Shown piece after piece: positions 24,174 to 32,685 of a stretch of 37,936 bases of DNA. Positions within the stretch are counted from its first letter, which is position 1; every line of letters begins with the position of its first letter. The translations under genes and the position numbers were made by a program. The stretch comes from Methanomicrobiaceae archaeon (GTDB taxonomy: Archaea; Halobacteriota; Methanomicrobia; Methanomicrobiales; Methanomicrobiaceae), in the NCBI GenBank assembly GCA_016928355.1, contig JAFGKW010000001.1:1-37936 (forward strand), in the 5' to 3' direction. Below the pieces are notes generated by a model. That model saw nothing but the letters and a program-made list of their open reading frames with translations, was not told the origin of the DNA and searched no databases.

Positions 24174-26285
24174 ATGTCAAAGATAAGTCTGAATAATCCC
24201 GATATTTTCATCAACCGTGAACTGTCATGGATTGAATTCAACAGGATGGTGCTCGAGGAGGCAGAGAACAGGAGGCATCCTCTTCTTGAAAGAATAAAAT
24301 TTCTCTCTATCTTCTCAAGCAATCTCGATGAATTCATGATGATCAGGGTTTCAGGACTACGGAGGCAGAAGGCGGCCGGAGTCCTTGAATCCCCGCCTGA
24401 CGGACTGACCCCGACACAGCAGCTGATGGCCATCCGGACAGAGATTAAAAAACATATACTCGAAGCCGACCAGGTCTGGCGGGACAGCATTCTGCCCGAT
24501 TTGAATGAAGAAGGAATATTCATCCACCGTTTCAGGGAGTTAAATAAGAAGCAGAAGAATTACCTGAGAAAATATTTTGAGAAAGAGATCTTCCCTGCAC
24601 TGACTCCAATGGCATTCGATCCGGGCAGACCTTTCCCATTTATATCAAACCTCAGCCTGAATCTTGCAGTGATAATCGACGACCCCCTGCAGGGCAATAT
24701 TTTTTCAAGACTTAAGATACCAAGAGAAACATTTTCACGGCTGATACAGATCCCCCCGAATCTCATCACCTGCAGCCCGGCAAAAAGGCATTGTGCAAAG
24801 GAATATCACTTTGTCTTTATCGAAGATCTGACTGTAGCAAACATCGATCTGCTGTTTCCTGAAAAAAAGATTATCAACTGCTATCCTTTTATCGTAACCA
24901 GGGATGCCGATTTGGAGATCGAAGAGGATGAGGCATCCGACCTGCTCACAGCAATCGAAGAGAGCGTCGAGATGAGACGTATCGGATCACCGATAAGACT
25001 TGAAGTCGACAGGTCGATGCCGAAATGGGTCAGGAACATCCTTGCAAAGAACCTTAACCTCGGTTCCGAGTATGTGTATACGATCGATGAACACCTGAGA
25101 AAATCCGACTTTATGCAGCTGATCGACATCGACCGTCCTGATCTAAAGGACAAACCCTTTTTACCAGCATATCCGTGCGGACTTGAAGACGAGGATAAAG
25201 ATATATTTTCAGAGATTAAAGCCGGCGACATCCTCTTTTATCATCCTTATGACAGCTTCAACCCGATAGTAAATTTTATCAAACAGGCGGCTGAAGATCC
25301 GGATGTTATCGCTATCAAGCAGACCCTTTACAGGGTGGGTCCCAAATCACCGGTTGTCGAGGCCCTGATGAAGGCGAGAATGAACGGTAAACAGGTCTCT
25401 GTTATTGTTGAACTCAAGGCGAGATTTGACGAGCACAATAATATCGTATGGGCAAAGGCTCTTGAAAGAGCCGGGGTTCATGTCATATACGGCATCATGG
25501 GCGTTAAGGTTCATGCAAAGATGACGATGGTCGTAAGAAGGGAGAAAGAGGGGCTGGAGACATATGTCCACATAGGAACAGGGAATTATAACCCGATTAC
25601 TGCGAGGGTTTATACGGATTTCGGACTCCTCACCTGTGATGAATCGATCGCTTCGGATGTAACCAACCTCTTCAATGCTCTTACAGGACATTCAGGCAAA
25701 CGTGAGTTCTATGATCTTATCGTTTCATACGGTAAAAGCGGAAGGATGAGGGAAATAATCCTTGATATGATAGAAAATGAGATTCAGGTTCATAAAAAGA
25801 ATAATGACGGATATATCGCATTCAAACTAAACCAGCTCGTGGATCCTGATATTATTCTGGCCCTTTACAGGGCTTCTGAGGCCGGAGTCCGGGTGGTTCT
25901 TCAGATCAGAGGTATCTGCGGCCTAAGGCCGGGATTGAAGGATGTCAGTGAGAATATAACCTGCACCTCAATTGTCGGCAGATTCCTCGAGCATTCACGA
26001 ATCATATATTTCAGGAACGGAGGCAGTGATATTCTGCTTACAGGCAGTGCGGATATGATGCAAAGAAACCTCAACCGCAGGGTGGAAGTACTAATCGAGA
26101 TCAAAGACAAGAGTATCAAGGATGAGCTGAAAAAGATACTTGATATTCATCTCAGGGATAATGTAAATTCAAGACAGCTCTGTTCAGACGGAAGTTATAT
26201 GAAGATGGAATCATCCGGAGAAGAATGCGATTCGCAACAATGGATGATCGAACACAGGGGCATATGGAATGCAGGACATCCATGA
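24174..26285 (+). CDS. ppk1: Polyphosphate kinase 1
   Basis: A 703-residue protein of normal PPK1 length. The N-terminal domain starts FINRELSWIEFNRMVLEEA, a family hallmark, followed by FLSIFSSNLDEF. The catalytic phospholipase-D-like domains show GVKVHAKMTMVVR, whose H447 corresponds to the histidine that is phosphorylated, and RFLEHSRIIYFRNGG with the second active-site histidine H607. It makes polyphosphate from ATP and can run in reverse. Location within the pst-phoU operon suggests imported phosphate is passed directly into storage. Polyphosphate kinase genes are patchily distributed in archaea. Confidence 0.95.
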   Translation: MSKISLNNPDIFINRELSWIEFNRMVLEEAENRRHPLLERIKFLSIFSSNLDEFMMIRVSGLRRQKAAGVLESPPDGLTPTQQLMAIRTEIKKHILEADQVWRDSILPDLNEEGIFIHRFRELNKKQKNYLRKYFEKEIFPALTPMAFDPGRPFPFISNLSLNLAVIIDDPLQGNIFSRLKIPRETFSRLIQIPPNLITCSPAKRHCAKEYHFVFIEDLTVANIDLLFPEKKIINCYPFIVTRDADLEIEEDEASDLLTAIEESVEMRRIGSPIRLEVDRSMPKWVRNILAKNLNLGSEYVYTIDEHLRKSDFMQLIDIDRPDLKDKPFLPAYPCGLEDEDKDIFSEIKAGDILFYHPYDSFNPIVNFIKQAAEDPDVIAIKQTLYRVGPKSPVVEALMKARMNGKQVSVIVELKARFDEHNNIVWAKALERAGVHVIYGIMGVKVHAKMTMVVRREKEGLETYVHIGTGNYNPITARVYTDFGLLTCDESIASDVTNLFNALTGHSGKREFYDLIVSYGKSGRMREIILDMIENEIQVHKKNNDGYIAFKLNQLVDPDIILALYRASEAGVRVVLQIRGICGLRPGLKDVSENITCTSIVGRFLEHSRIIYFRNGGSDILLTGSADMMQRNLNRRVEVLIEIKDKSIKDELKKILDIHLRDNVNSRQLCSDGSYMKMESSGEECDSQQWMIEHRGIWNAGHP

Positions 26286-26314
26286 TGATGTGGAAATGAC
26301 CGGGCAAAAAGGAT

Positions 26315-28348
26315 GTGGTGAAGATCTCCGGTAAAAAAAATGATTCTGACAAGGGTTACTGTCTCTATGCCGCCCGGTACATGCTCTCACTTCTCTCAAA
26401 CCTTGCTGCCGAGACAGAGGGTGTGAAATATTCTGAAGATATTGAATATGTCCACCGTTGCAGGGTTGCGACAAGAAGACTTAGAGCGGCAATGCCGGTC
26501 TTCGAAGAATGTCTCCCCCAAAAAGAGTACAGAATCTGGAATAAATCTATCAAAGATGTCACCCGTGCTCTTGGTGAGGCAAGAGACGCCGATGTACAGA
26601 TAGACTTTCTTAAACAATTTCTGTCACCCGGGGATGAAAAAAAGCCTGTCTTTTTTATTCCGGAAAACATCAAAGAGAATCCCTCTCAGGGCAATCCGTT
26701 GGAAAAAGCGGTTATTCCTGTATATACGGATAATGATGATGTTATCCATCATGTAACGGAATCTATTTTTTTCAGGATTACAGACTTCTTCAGGAAAATA
26801 TTTTCATTAAATAAAAAGGAAAACGATCCGGAGAATACCCTGCCTGATGATAAGTTATCCACAGATTATGACTTCAGGGTTGCAGATCCCGTTTCCCCCG
26901 GAATCGAATGCCTGATAACAAGACTGGAGCAGAAGAGAAGAGACCTTCAGCCCGGAGTTATCAGTGCAATTGAATCCTTCGAAGAGTCGGAGACAATCGA
27001 AAAGATGGGGACATATTTAAGAGGACTTATTGTAAAATACGAATCTGCCCGGACAGATATCCATTCCCCCTATGCCTTTGAGAAGGCATTTTATAATATA
27101 TCACTGGCAGAGAAGAACCTCTTCTGGTATGAAAGATTCCTTCCTGATCCCGGTCAGGTAAAAAGACATCATGCAATGCGAATATCTGCCAAAAAATTCC
27201 GCTATACGCTTGAAACATATTCCGGACTTTATAATGATGAACTAAAGGAATCCATAAAAGTGATGAAGAGGCTGCAGGACTATCTCGGCGACATTCATGA
27301 CTGCGATGTGTGGGTGGATTTTCTCGACGGTTTTATCGATGAAGAGAGAAAGAGAACAATTGCGTTCTTCGGCAATGACCGTTTTTTTTCTTTCGTCCTT
27401 CCGGGCCTTCAATATCTCCGGGAGAACAGGATAAAAAGAAGAATAGAGCTTCATTCAGAACTCAATAGTTACTGGGAGCAATTAAAGAAAGAGCATTTCT
27501 GGGATGACCAGAAATCGGTAATTTCCCTGCCTCTTCAGTCATCATTCTACCATTTTACAGATAGTTCAGCGGGAGGTCCGCTACATATTGCATTGATCGG
27601 TGACATCCATGCAAATCTCCCGGCACTTGAAGCCGTTCTCGAAGATGCAAAGGAGCGTGGTGCAACGGCCATTATAAATACTGGCGATTTTGTTGGTTAC
27701 GGGGCTTTCCCGGACCAGACAGTTTCAAGAATCAGGGATGAACATGTACTCAGTGTTGTTGGCAATTATGATCTTGCAGTTCTAAAATCAAAGAAGAAGA
27801 AGAAAATCCTTCCAAAGAACAGACAGAAGAGGCTGGCCATGAAATGGGCATACGGCCGGCTTTCTTCTGACAATAAAAAATATCTAAAGTCACTTCCGGA
27901 AAATATCAGCCTGAGAATCCGGGACAGTTCAATATATGTAACTCACGGGAGCCCGGACTCGGTCAAGGAATATATCAATGAAGAAACTCCTGATGAGGTT
28001 CTCCATTCTTATATAAAAAAGACAGGCGCAGATTTCATTATCACGGGACATACGCATGTTCCATATGCTAAACAGGTGGACAACGTGTGGTTTATAAACA
28101 CAGGAAGTGTAGGGAGGCCGGATGACGGGGATCCGAGAGCCTGTTATGCTATGCTGAGTCTGAATCCTTTCTCTTTATACCATGTAAGAGTACCTTATGA
28201 TATAGAGAGAGCGGTTGAAGAGATATACAGGAAGAATCTGCCGGAATCATTTGCAAGGATATTCAGGGAAGGCAGACCTCTTGATATAATTATGCATTCT
28301 GATGAAGATGAATCCGGAAATATCGCAAATGATCCAAAAATGCATTGA
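26315..28348 (+). CDS. CHAD domain fused to a metallophosphoesterase
   Basis: A 677-residue frame with GTG start (26315 or 26318). Residues 15-395 form a CHAD domain, a helical domain rich in conserved basic residues that binds polyphosphate: VHRCRVATRRLRAAM near 46, KRHHAMRISAKKFRYTLETY near 283, and MKRLQDYLGDIHDCDVW. A variable insert lies at about 105-200. Residues 424-640 are a calcineurin-like phosphoesterase: IGDIHANLPALEA (D430, H432), NTGDFVGYG (D458), GNYD (484-487 region, Tyr in place of His), THGSP (H544) and TGHTH (H579-H581). The combination suggests a polyphosphate-bound phosphoesterase. Substrate unknown. The 3' end overlaps the next gene by 47 bp (20 bp if M10 is used). Confidence 0.85.
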   Translation: MVKISGKKNDSDKGYCLYAARYMLSLLSNLAAETEGVKYSEDIEYVHRCRVATRRLRAAMPVFEECLPQKEYRIWNKSIKDVTRALGEARDADVQIDFLKQFLSPGDEKKPVFFIPENIKENPSQGNPLEKAVIPVYTDNDDVIHHVTESIFFRITDFFRKIFSLNKKENDPENTLPDDKLSTDYDFRVADPVSPGIECLITRLEQKRRDLQPGVISAIESFEESETIEKMGTYLRGLIVKYESARTDIHSPYAFEKAFYNISLAEKNLFWYERFLPDPGQVKRHHAMRISAKKFRYTLETYSGLYNDELKESIKVMKRLQDYLGDIHDCDVWVDFLDGFIDEERKRTIAFFGNDRFFSFVLPGLQYLRENRIKRRIELHSELNSYWEQLKKEHFWDDQKSVISLPLQSSFYHFTDSSAGGPLHIALIGDIHANLPALEAVLEDAKERGATAIINTGDFVGYGAFPDQTVSRIRDEHVLSVVGNYDLAVLKSKKKKKILPKNRQKRLAMKWAYGRLSSDNKKYLKSLPENISLRIRDSSIYVTHGSPDSVKEYINEETPDEVLHSYIKKTGADFIITGHTHVPYAKQVDNVWFINTGSVGRPDDGDPRACYAMLSLNPFSLYHVRVPYDIERAVEEIYRKNLPESFARIFREGRPLDIIMHSDEDESGNIANDPKMH

Positions 28349-28916
28349 ATTTCTGATGACCAGGGGCGTTGATACAGAACATCCTCTGCATGTAACCAAA
28401 AATGCAGTCATATTATTTGACTGTCTCAGGGATATTCATGGTCTTGGGGAAGAGGAGGAAAGATACCTGATCGCAGGATCGCTTCTCCATGATGTGGGAT
28501 GGTGCATATCTGAAGAAAAACACCATAAACATTCGATGAATATAATCCTTGAGGACAGATCACTGGGATTTAATGATGAGGAAAGATTAATAATCGCCAA
28601 TATTGCAAGATATCACCGGAAAGCGCTCCCTTCTGATGAGCATGATAATTTTACCCGGCTAACCGGGGAGGAGAAAAATATAGTCCTTGTTAACTCTTCG
28701 ATTCTCAGGGTTGCCGATGCGCTTGACAGGATGCATCTTTCAAGGGCTGTAATTACAGAATGCACCGTTAACGTCGATTCCGTGTTATTAAAATGTAAAA
28801 CAGGCGGAATTTCAAAGTATGAGATTGCCGCGGTTGAAAAGAAGAGTGACCTGTTTGAGATGGTTTTTAAAAGAAAGGTGAAACCCGTATGCATCATAGA
28901 TCCACTGAAAGAATAG
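28302..28916 (+). CDS. Stand-alone HD-domain phosphohydrolase, paralog of the Ppx C-terminus
   Basis: A 204-residue protein with an HD motif LLHDVGW (H63, D64) and further metal-site histidines in EEKHHKHSMN (H74, H75, H77) and ARYHRKA. The sequence runs parallel to the C-terminal third of the next gene product (LHDVGQFISFSKHQYHSHYV, IARFHRK), so it is the HD domain of a Ppx/GppA protein existing alone. Such domains hydrolyse phosphate esters of nucleotides in other families; here the substrate is unknown. Starts at 28302, 28308 and 28329 are possible, and the last has a GGAAA upstream and the smallest overlap with the preceding gene. Its stop overlaps ppx by 28 bp. Confidence 0.8.
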   Translation: MKMNPEISQMIQKCIEFLMTRGVDTEHPLHVTKNAVILFDCLRDIHGLGEEEERYLIAGSLLHDVGWCISEEKHHKHSMNIILEDRSLGFNDEERLIIANIARYHRKALPSDEHDNFTRLTGEEKNIVLVNSSILRVADALDRMHLSRAVITECTVNVDSVLLKCKTGGISKYEIAAVEKKSDLFEMVFKRKVKPVCIIDPLKE

Positions 28917-30448
28917 TGTCTTTCATAGATCTTGGCACTAACTCTGCAAGACTTCTAATTGTTAGACTGAATTCGAACAATTCTTATTCAGTACTCAGGC
29001 AGCAGAAAGAAATGATAAGACTTGGTGAAGGCAGTTTTATACAGGGGATTCTTTCTGAAGAGGCAATCGGAAGAACGATTGTTGTCTGTTCCAAATATGA
29101 AGAGATCTCCCGGAATTTCGGTGCAGAGGAGATTTATGCAGTTGCAACGTCGGCTGCAAGAGATGCAGTCAATGGTCAGGATCTCATAAGCAGAATTAAG
29201 AAACAGGCCGGCCTTGATGTTAAGGTAATATCCGGAGAGGAAGAAGCAAGACTGATTTATCTTGGTGTATCCAACGGATTTAACCTGGACGATGAATTAT
29301 ACATGTTCATTGATATCGGCGGTGGAAGTACTGAAATAATCCTCGGAACGCGTTTTGATCACATATACTTAAAGAGCCTGAAACTGGGAGCACTCAGAAC
29401 CTACTTTTCTTTTCCTGGTGATCCTGAAACAGGCATTATTGATACTGAAACGAAGGATGAGATCTCCAGGTATGTGAGGAGCAGGATCGCATATGCCAGA
29501 AAATCTATACAAAAGGATCCTGTCTCAAAAGTATATGGCAGTTCAGGCACGATCCAGTCACTGGTATCTGTTGCGGAAAAAGAACGGAATAATTGTAATT
29601 CACCCGCGGAAGAGAGATGGATCAACATCTTTGAACTTGAAAAAATAATGACCCGGCTTTGCGGAATGAGTATTACGGAGAGAAAGAATATTCCGGGTAT
29701 AAGCGCCGGCAGGGCAGATATTATTGCAGCAGGTGCGATAATCCTCTTTACAATTATGAAAGAGCTGGGAATAGAGAAATTATATTCATCAGACAGAAGT
29801 CTTAGAGATGGGTTGTTATTCGATTATCTCTCCGAAGAGCCCGGTTTTATCTCTTCCGTTAAAATGCCGGTGAAGGAGAGAAGTGTCAGGCAACTTGGCA
29901 AATCCTGCAGGATAGATGAATGCCACGCAGAAAAGATCCTGGAGATCTCAAAAGAACTCTTTGAGAGTGCAGGAAAACTCGGACTTCATAATTATGGTGA
30001 AGAAGAGCTCGAGATGTTGGAATATGCAGCATACCTTCATGATGTCGGGCAGTTTATCTCGTTTTCCAAACACCAGTATCATTCACATTATGTAATCACA
30101 AATGCTCCGCTCCTGGGTTTCAACCAGAATGAACTGAATATAATCGGCCTCATAGCAAGATTCCACAGGAAAAAAAGTCCAAAACCAAAAGATGATCTGT
30201 TCAAAGACCTGGATGAAGAAACTATAAATCTGGTAATTATTCTTTCACTCTTCTTAAGAATTGCCGAAAATCTTGACAAAAGTCATGATGGCAGAATAGA
30301 CAGTGCATATTTTTCCAGAGAGGCTGATCAGCTTATATTAAATATCGAATCCTCAAAGGATTGCACAATAGAACTATGGGCTGCAACAGAGAATCTGAAA
30401 CTGCTCGAAAAAACATTCGGCATGAAAGCCGGTATAAATAAAAAGTAA
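28889..30448 (+). CDS. ppx: Exopolyphosphatase, Ppx/GppA family with HD domain
   Basis: A 519-residue protein. The actin-like N-terminal half has the phosphate-binding loop FIDLGTNSARLL, TSAARDA, the acidic ISGEEEARLIYLG (E117/E118 region) and IDIGGGSTEI (GGGS at 144-147). The C-terminal part (about 330-519) is an HD domain with YLHDVGQF (H384, D385), as in the long Ppx of E. coli. It removes phosphate from polyphosphate ends or acts on pppGpp; the operon with ppk1 favours polyphosphate. It overlaps the HD gene by 28 bp. The presence of both enzymes of synthesis and breakdown in one operon implies controlled turnover. Confidence 0.92.
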   Translation: MHHRSTERIVSFIDLGTNSARLLIVRLNSNNSYSVLRQQKEMIRLGEGSFIQGILSEEAIGRTIVVCSKYEEISRNFGAEEIYAVATSAARDAVNGQDLISRIKKQAGLDVKVISGEEEARLIYLGVSNGFNLDDELYMFIDIGGGSTEIILGTRFDHIYLKSLKLGALRTYFSFPGDPETGIIDTETKDEISRYVRSRIAYARKSIQKDPVSKVYGSSGTIQSLVSVAEKERNNCNSPAEERWINIFELEKIMTRLCGMSITERKNIPGISAGRADIIAAGAIILFTIMKELGIEKLYSSDRSLRDGLLFDYLSEEPGFISSVKMPVKERSVRQLGKSCRIDECHAEKILEISKELFESAGKLGLHNYGEEELEMLEYAAYLHDVGQFISFSKHQYHSHYVITNAPLLGFNQNELNIIGLIARFHRKKSPKPKDDLFKDLDEETINLVIILSLFLRIAENLDKSHDGRIDSAYFSREADQLILNIESSKDCTIELWAATENLKLLEKTFGMKAGINKK

Positions 30449-30449
30449 A

Positions 30450-30468
30450 TCAATATATTTTATATTGA
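30450..30468 (+). promoter_or_regulatory. AT-only inverted repeat after ppx, possible promoter
   Basis: TCAATATA-TTT-TATATTGA is a perfect 8 bp inverted repeat starting 2 bp after the ppx stop. It resembles a TATA promoter for the following signalling gene (ATG 30558) or a weak 3' hairpin. Its low complexity makes chance likely. Confidence 0.3.
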
Positions 30469-30557
30469 TAATATATTCTATCGGCACAAAGTCTATTTAT
30501 GACGCATTTGATATATCAACCAATCCTGAAATACATATTCGGATTCCGAGGACTGAT

Positions 30558-32189
30558 ATGATTAAAATTCTGATTGTTGATGATGAAAGGACTCTATTGG
30601 ACGCTGAAGCATTATACCTGAAAAGAAAAGAGAACATTGACTCTGATATCTGTACATCACCTCTGGACGCACTGGAGCTTCTTGAGCTGAATTCATATGA
30701 TCTGATAGTTTCAGATTATGAGATGCCTGGACTCAACGGCCTGGAGTTTCTTGCAGAAACGCATAAAAGAGGGCATGAAATCCCATTTATTCTCTTTACA
30801 GGTAAAAGCCGGGAGGAGATCGCAATCGCCGCTCTAAACAGCGGTGTGGACTATTATATCCAGAAAGGTGGGGATATTGGAGTTCTGTTCACCGAAATGG
30901 CACATATTATTAGAAAAACAGTCGAAAAGAAAAGAGCAGAAGATAAGATCAGGCATCTTACCAGAATTCTTTCGACTATACGGAATATCAGGGAAATAAT
31001 AAATACTGAACGCGATTTCAACGTTCTTTTGAGATCTCTTTGCGACCTGATGACCGATGAGGAAGGTTACAATAATGCAAGGATCGTTCTTTTCGAAAAA
31101 CCAGGAGAGATCGTTGCAGCAGAACAGTCAGGATTCGGAGAAGAATTCGATTCAATTCTTGAATGGTTAAGGAAAGGAGAACTGACAGGTTGTGCAAGAA
31201 AAGCTCTTGAATCGGACAGGATTATAATTTCTGACAAGTGCTCGGGAGGATGCACGGACTGTCCTTTCAGGGATCACCACAACAGAAGAGGTGCGATGAC
31301 AATGAGACTCGTAAACAGAGGAAGGACAATAGGGATAATCTCTGTTACAGTCCCATCTGATTTTATAATGGATAAAGATGAGAGGTTTCTCTTTGAAACC
31401 CTTACAAGGGATCTTGAATATGCAATAAGCTCTTTCGAAATTATAGAGAAGTATACCGGCTATGAGGCCCTGGAGAATGCAAACATTAAGCTTAGCAGAC
31501 TGAACAGGGAAATATTCTCCAGGATCCTGGGCAACACAGATATCATCTCCCTTAACCTGGAGAAGATAGAAGATTTGATACCAAAAAACCGGATTATCGC
31601 AGGCTATATTGAATCTGCAGATAGAGCAGTCGGGTCGATAAAAGATGAGCTCCGTTTGTCAGGATTTTTTGAACTTCTGGGAAAACCCGAACCCGGGTGG
31701 AATAATCTGGATAATATTATTGAAAAAAATTCCATACTCTTAAATGAGCATAATATCGATTTTAAAAAGTTTGATGAAGAAATGCTCGTATTTGCAGATC
31801 CCATGCTTGATTCTGTCTTTGAAAACCTCTTCAGGAATACACTTATTCATGGAAGAAGCGCTGATTTTATAGAAATATCATTTTATGAGACACCTGAGCG
31901 GGCAGTGATAGTTTACGAGGATAATGGAGCGGGAATTCCGAATAATATGAAAAACCTGATATTTACTCCCGGCTATGGAGATGAAAACAGAATGAACCTT
32001 TTTATATCGGCCGAAGTACTTGATTTAACCGGAATTACTATCTGTGAATGTGGAACTTACGGTAATGGTGTAAGATTTGAAATAAAAATACCGTTGAAAA
32101 ATATCATTTTAAGAAGAAAGCCGGGAGAGATATCCGGAAAAGATAATTTTCTGATTTCACCGGATAGAAATGTAGCGGTAACGGAATGA
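30558..32189 (+). CDS. Response regulator-GAF-like-HATPase protein, atypical kinase
   Basis: A 543-residue protein from the ATG at 30558 (GAGG upstream; a longer frame starts at 30465 in the spacer). A receiver domain is at 1-115 with phospho-acceptor D53 in VSDYEMPGLNG and K at 83. A GAF-like domain follows at 150-300 containing CSGGCTDC (C228, C232, C235), possibly a metal or redox site. A helix at 311-340 aligns with methanogen histidine-kinase dimerisation helices but has NREIF where the His-Asp pair is expected. A HATPase domain closes the protein (FENLFRNTLIHG, YEDNGAGIP, TPGYG). It is thus a receiver plus ATPase without visible phospho-His. It may sense phosphate or redox state for the locus; this is inference. 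Confidence 0.75.
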   Translation: MIKILIVDDERTLLDAEALYLKRKENIDSDICTSPLDALELLELNSYDLIVSDYEMPGLNGLEFLAETHKRGHEIPFILFTGKSREEIAIAALNSGVDYYIQKGGDIGVLFTEMAHIIRKTVEKKRAEDKIRHLTRILSTIRNIREIINTERDFNVLLRSLCDLMTDEEGYNNARIVLFEKPGEIVAAEQSGFGEEFDSILEWLRKGELTGCARKALESDRIIISDKCSGGCTDCPFRDHHNRRGAMTMRLVNRGRTIGIISVTVPSDFIMDKDERFLFETLTRDLEYAISSFEIIEKYTGYEALENANIKLSRLNREIFSRILGNTDIISLNLEKIEDLIPKNRIIAGYIESADRAVGSIKDELRLSGFFELLGKPEPGWNNLDNIIEKNSILLNEHNIDFKKFDEEMLVFADPMLDSVFENLFRNTLIHGRSADFIEISFYETPERAVIVYEDNGAGIPNNMKNLIFTPGYGDENRMNLFISAEVLDLTGITICECGTYGNGVRFEIKIPLKNIILRRKPGEISGKDNFLISPDRNVAVTE

Positions 32190-32205
32190 TCCAGTTTTCT
32201 CAGTC

Positions 32206-32685
32206 TCAAGTCAAACCCGCATGAAAGAGGATTTTTTCAACTGCCGGCACTCCTCCGTCGAGATATGCGGCGCCGGCAATCGCCTCGAAACATTCCGCCA
32301 TGACTCTTCCCGAGGTCCAGATATGAAGGGACTCTTCCCCTTTTCCCCAATTTACATGTTGAAAAAGTTCTATCCTTTCAGCCGCCCGCCTGAGAACTGT
32401 CATATTTACGATATCTGATTTTGCCACCGACAATTCGCCTTTATCATAGATCCCGGATTTTATGAGGGAGTCCAGGATGATGAGATCTATCACCGCATCT
32501 CCGAGTGTGGCATATGCATCCATATGGTAATCATCCGGAAGACCGTTTTCGAGTGAATATGCACGTCTTGTGAGTGCACGGTCGAGAAGATCAGGATTTT
32601 GAAATTTATACCCGGTTTTCTCTTCTAGTCCGGCGGCGGATTCGAAAAGCTTCTTTGTAATATTGTCATATTTTTCTTCTCTCAT
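32206..32685 (-). CDS. RNase III-like nuclease domain protein without dsRBD
   Basis: A 159-residue protein. LLDRALTRRAYSLENG, YATLGDAVIDLIILDSL and MAECFEAIAGAAYLDGG match the three conserved blocks of the RNase III domain. Compared with E. coli, acidic residues E38, D45, D114 and E117 correspond to D56, D63, E131 and E134, conservative and likely functional, while E41 is Ala (A59). No double-stranded-RNA-binding domain is present, as in Mini-III. RNase III proteins are rare in archaea. The start overlaps the stop of the upstream ABC-class ATPase by 4 bp, so the two are translated together. Predicted role: cutting structured RNA with the ATPase as partner. Confidence 0.78.
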   Translation of the reverse strand: MREEKYDNITKKLFESAAGLEEKTGYKFQNPDLLDRALTRRAYSLENGLPDDYHMDAYATLGDAVIDLIILDSLIKSGIYDKGELSVAKSDIVNMTVLRRAAERIELFQHVNWGKGEESLHIWTSGRVMAECFEAIAGAAYLDGGVPAVEKILFHAGLT

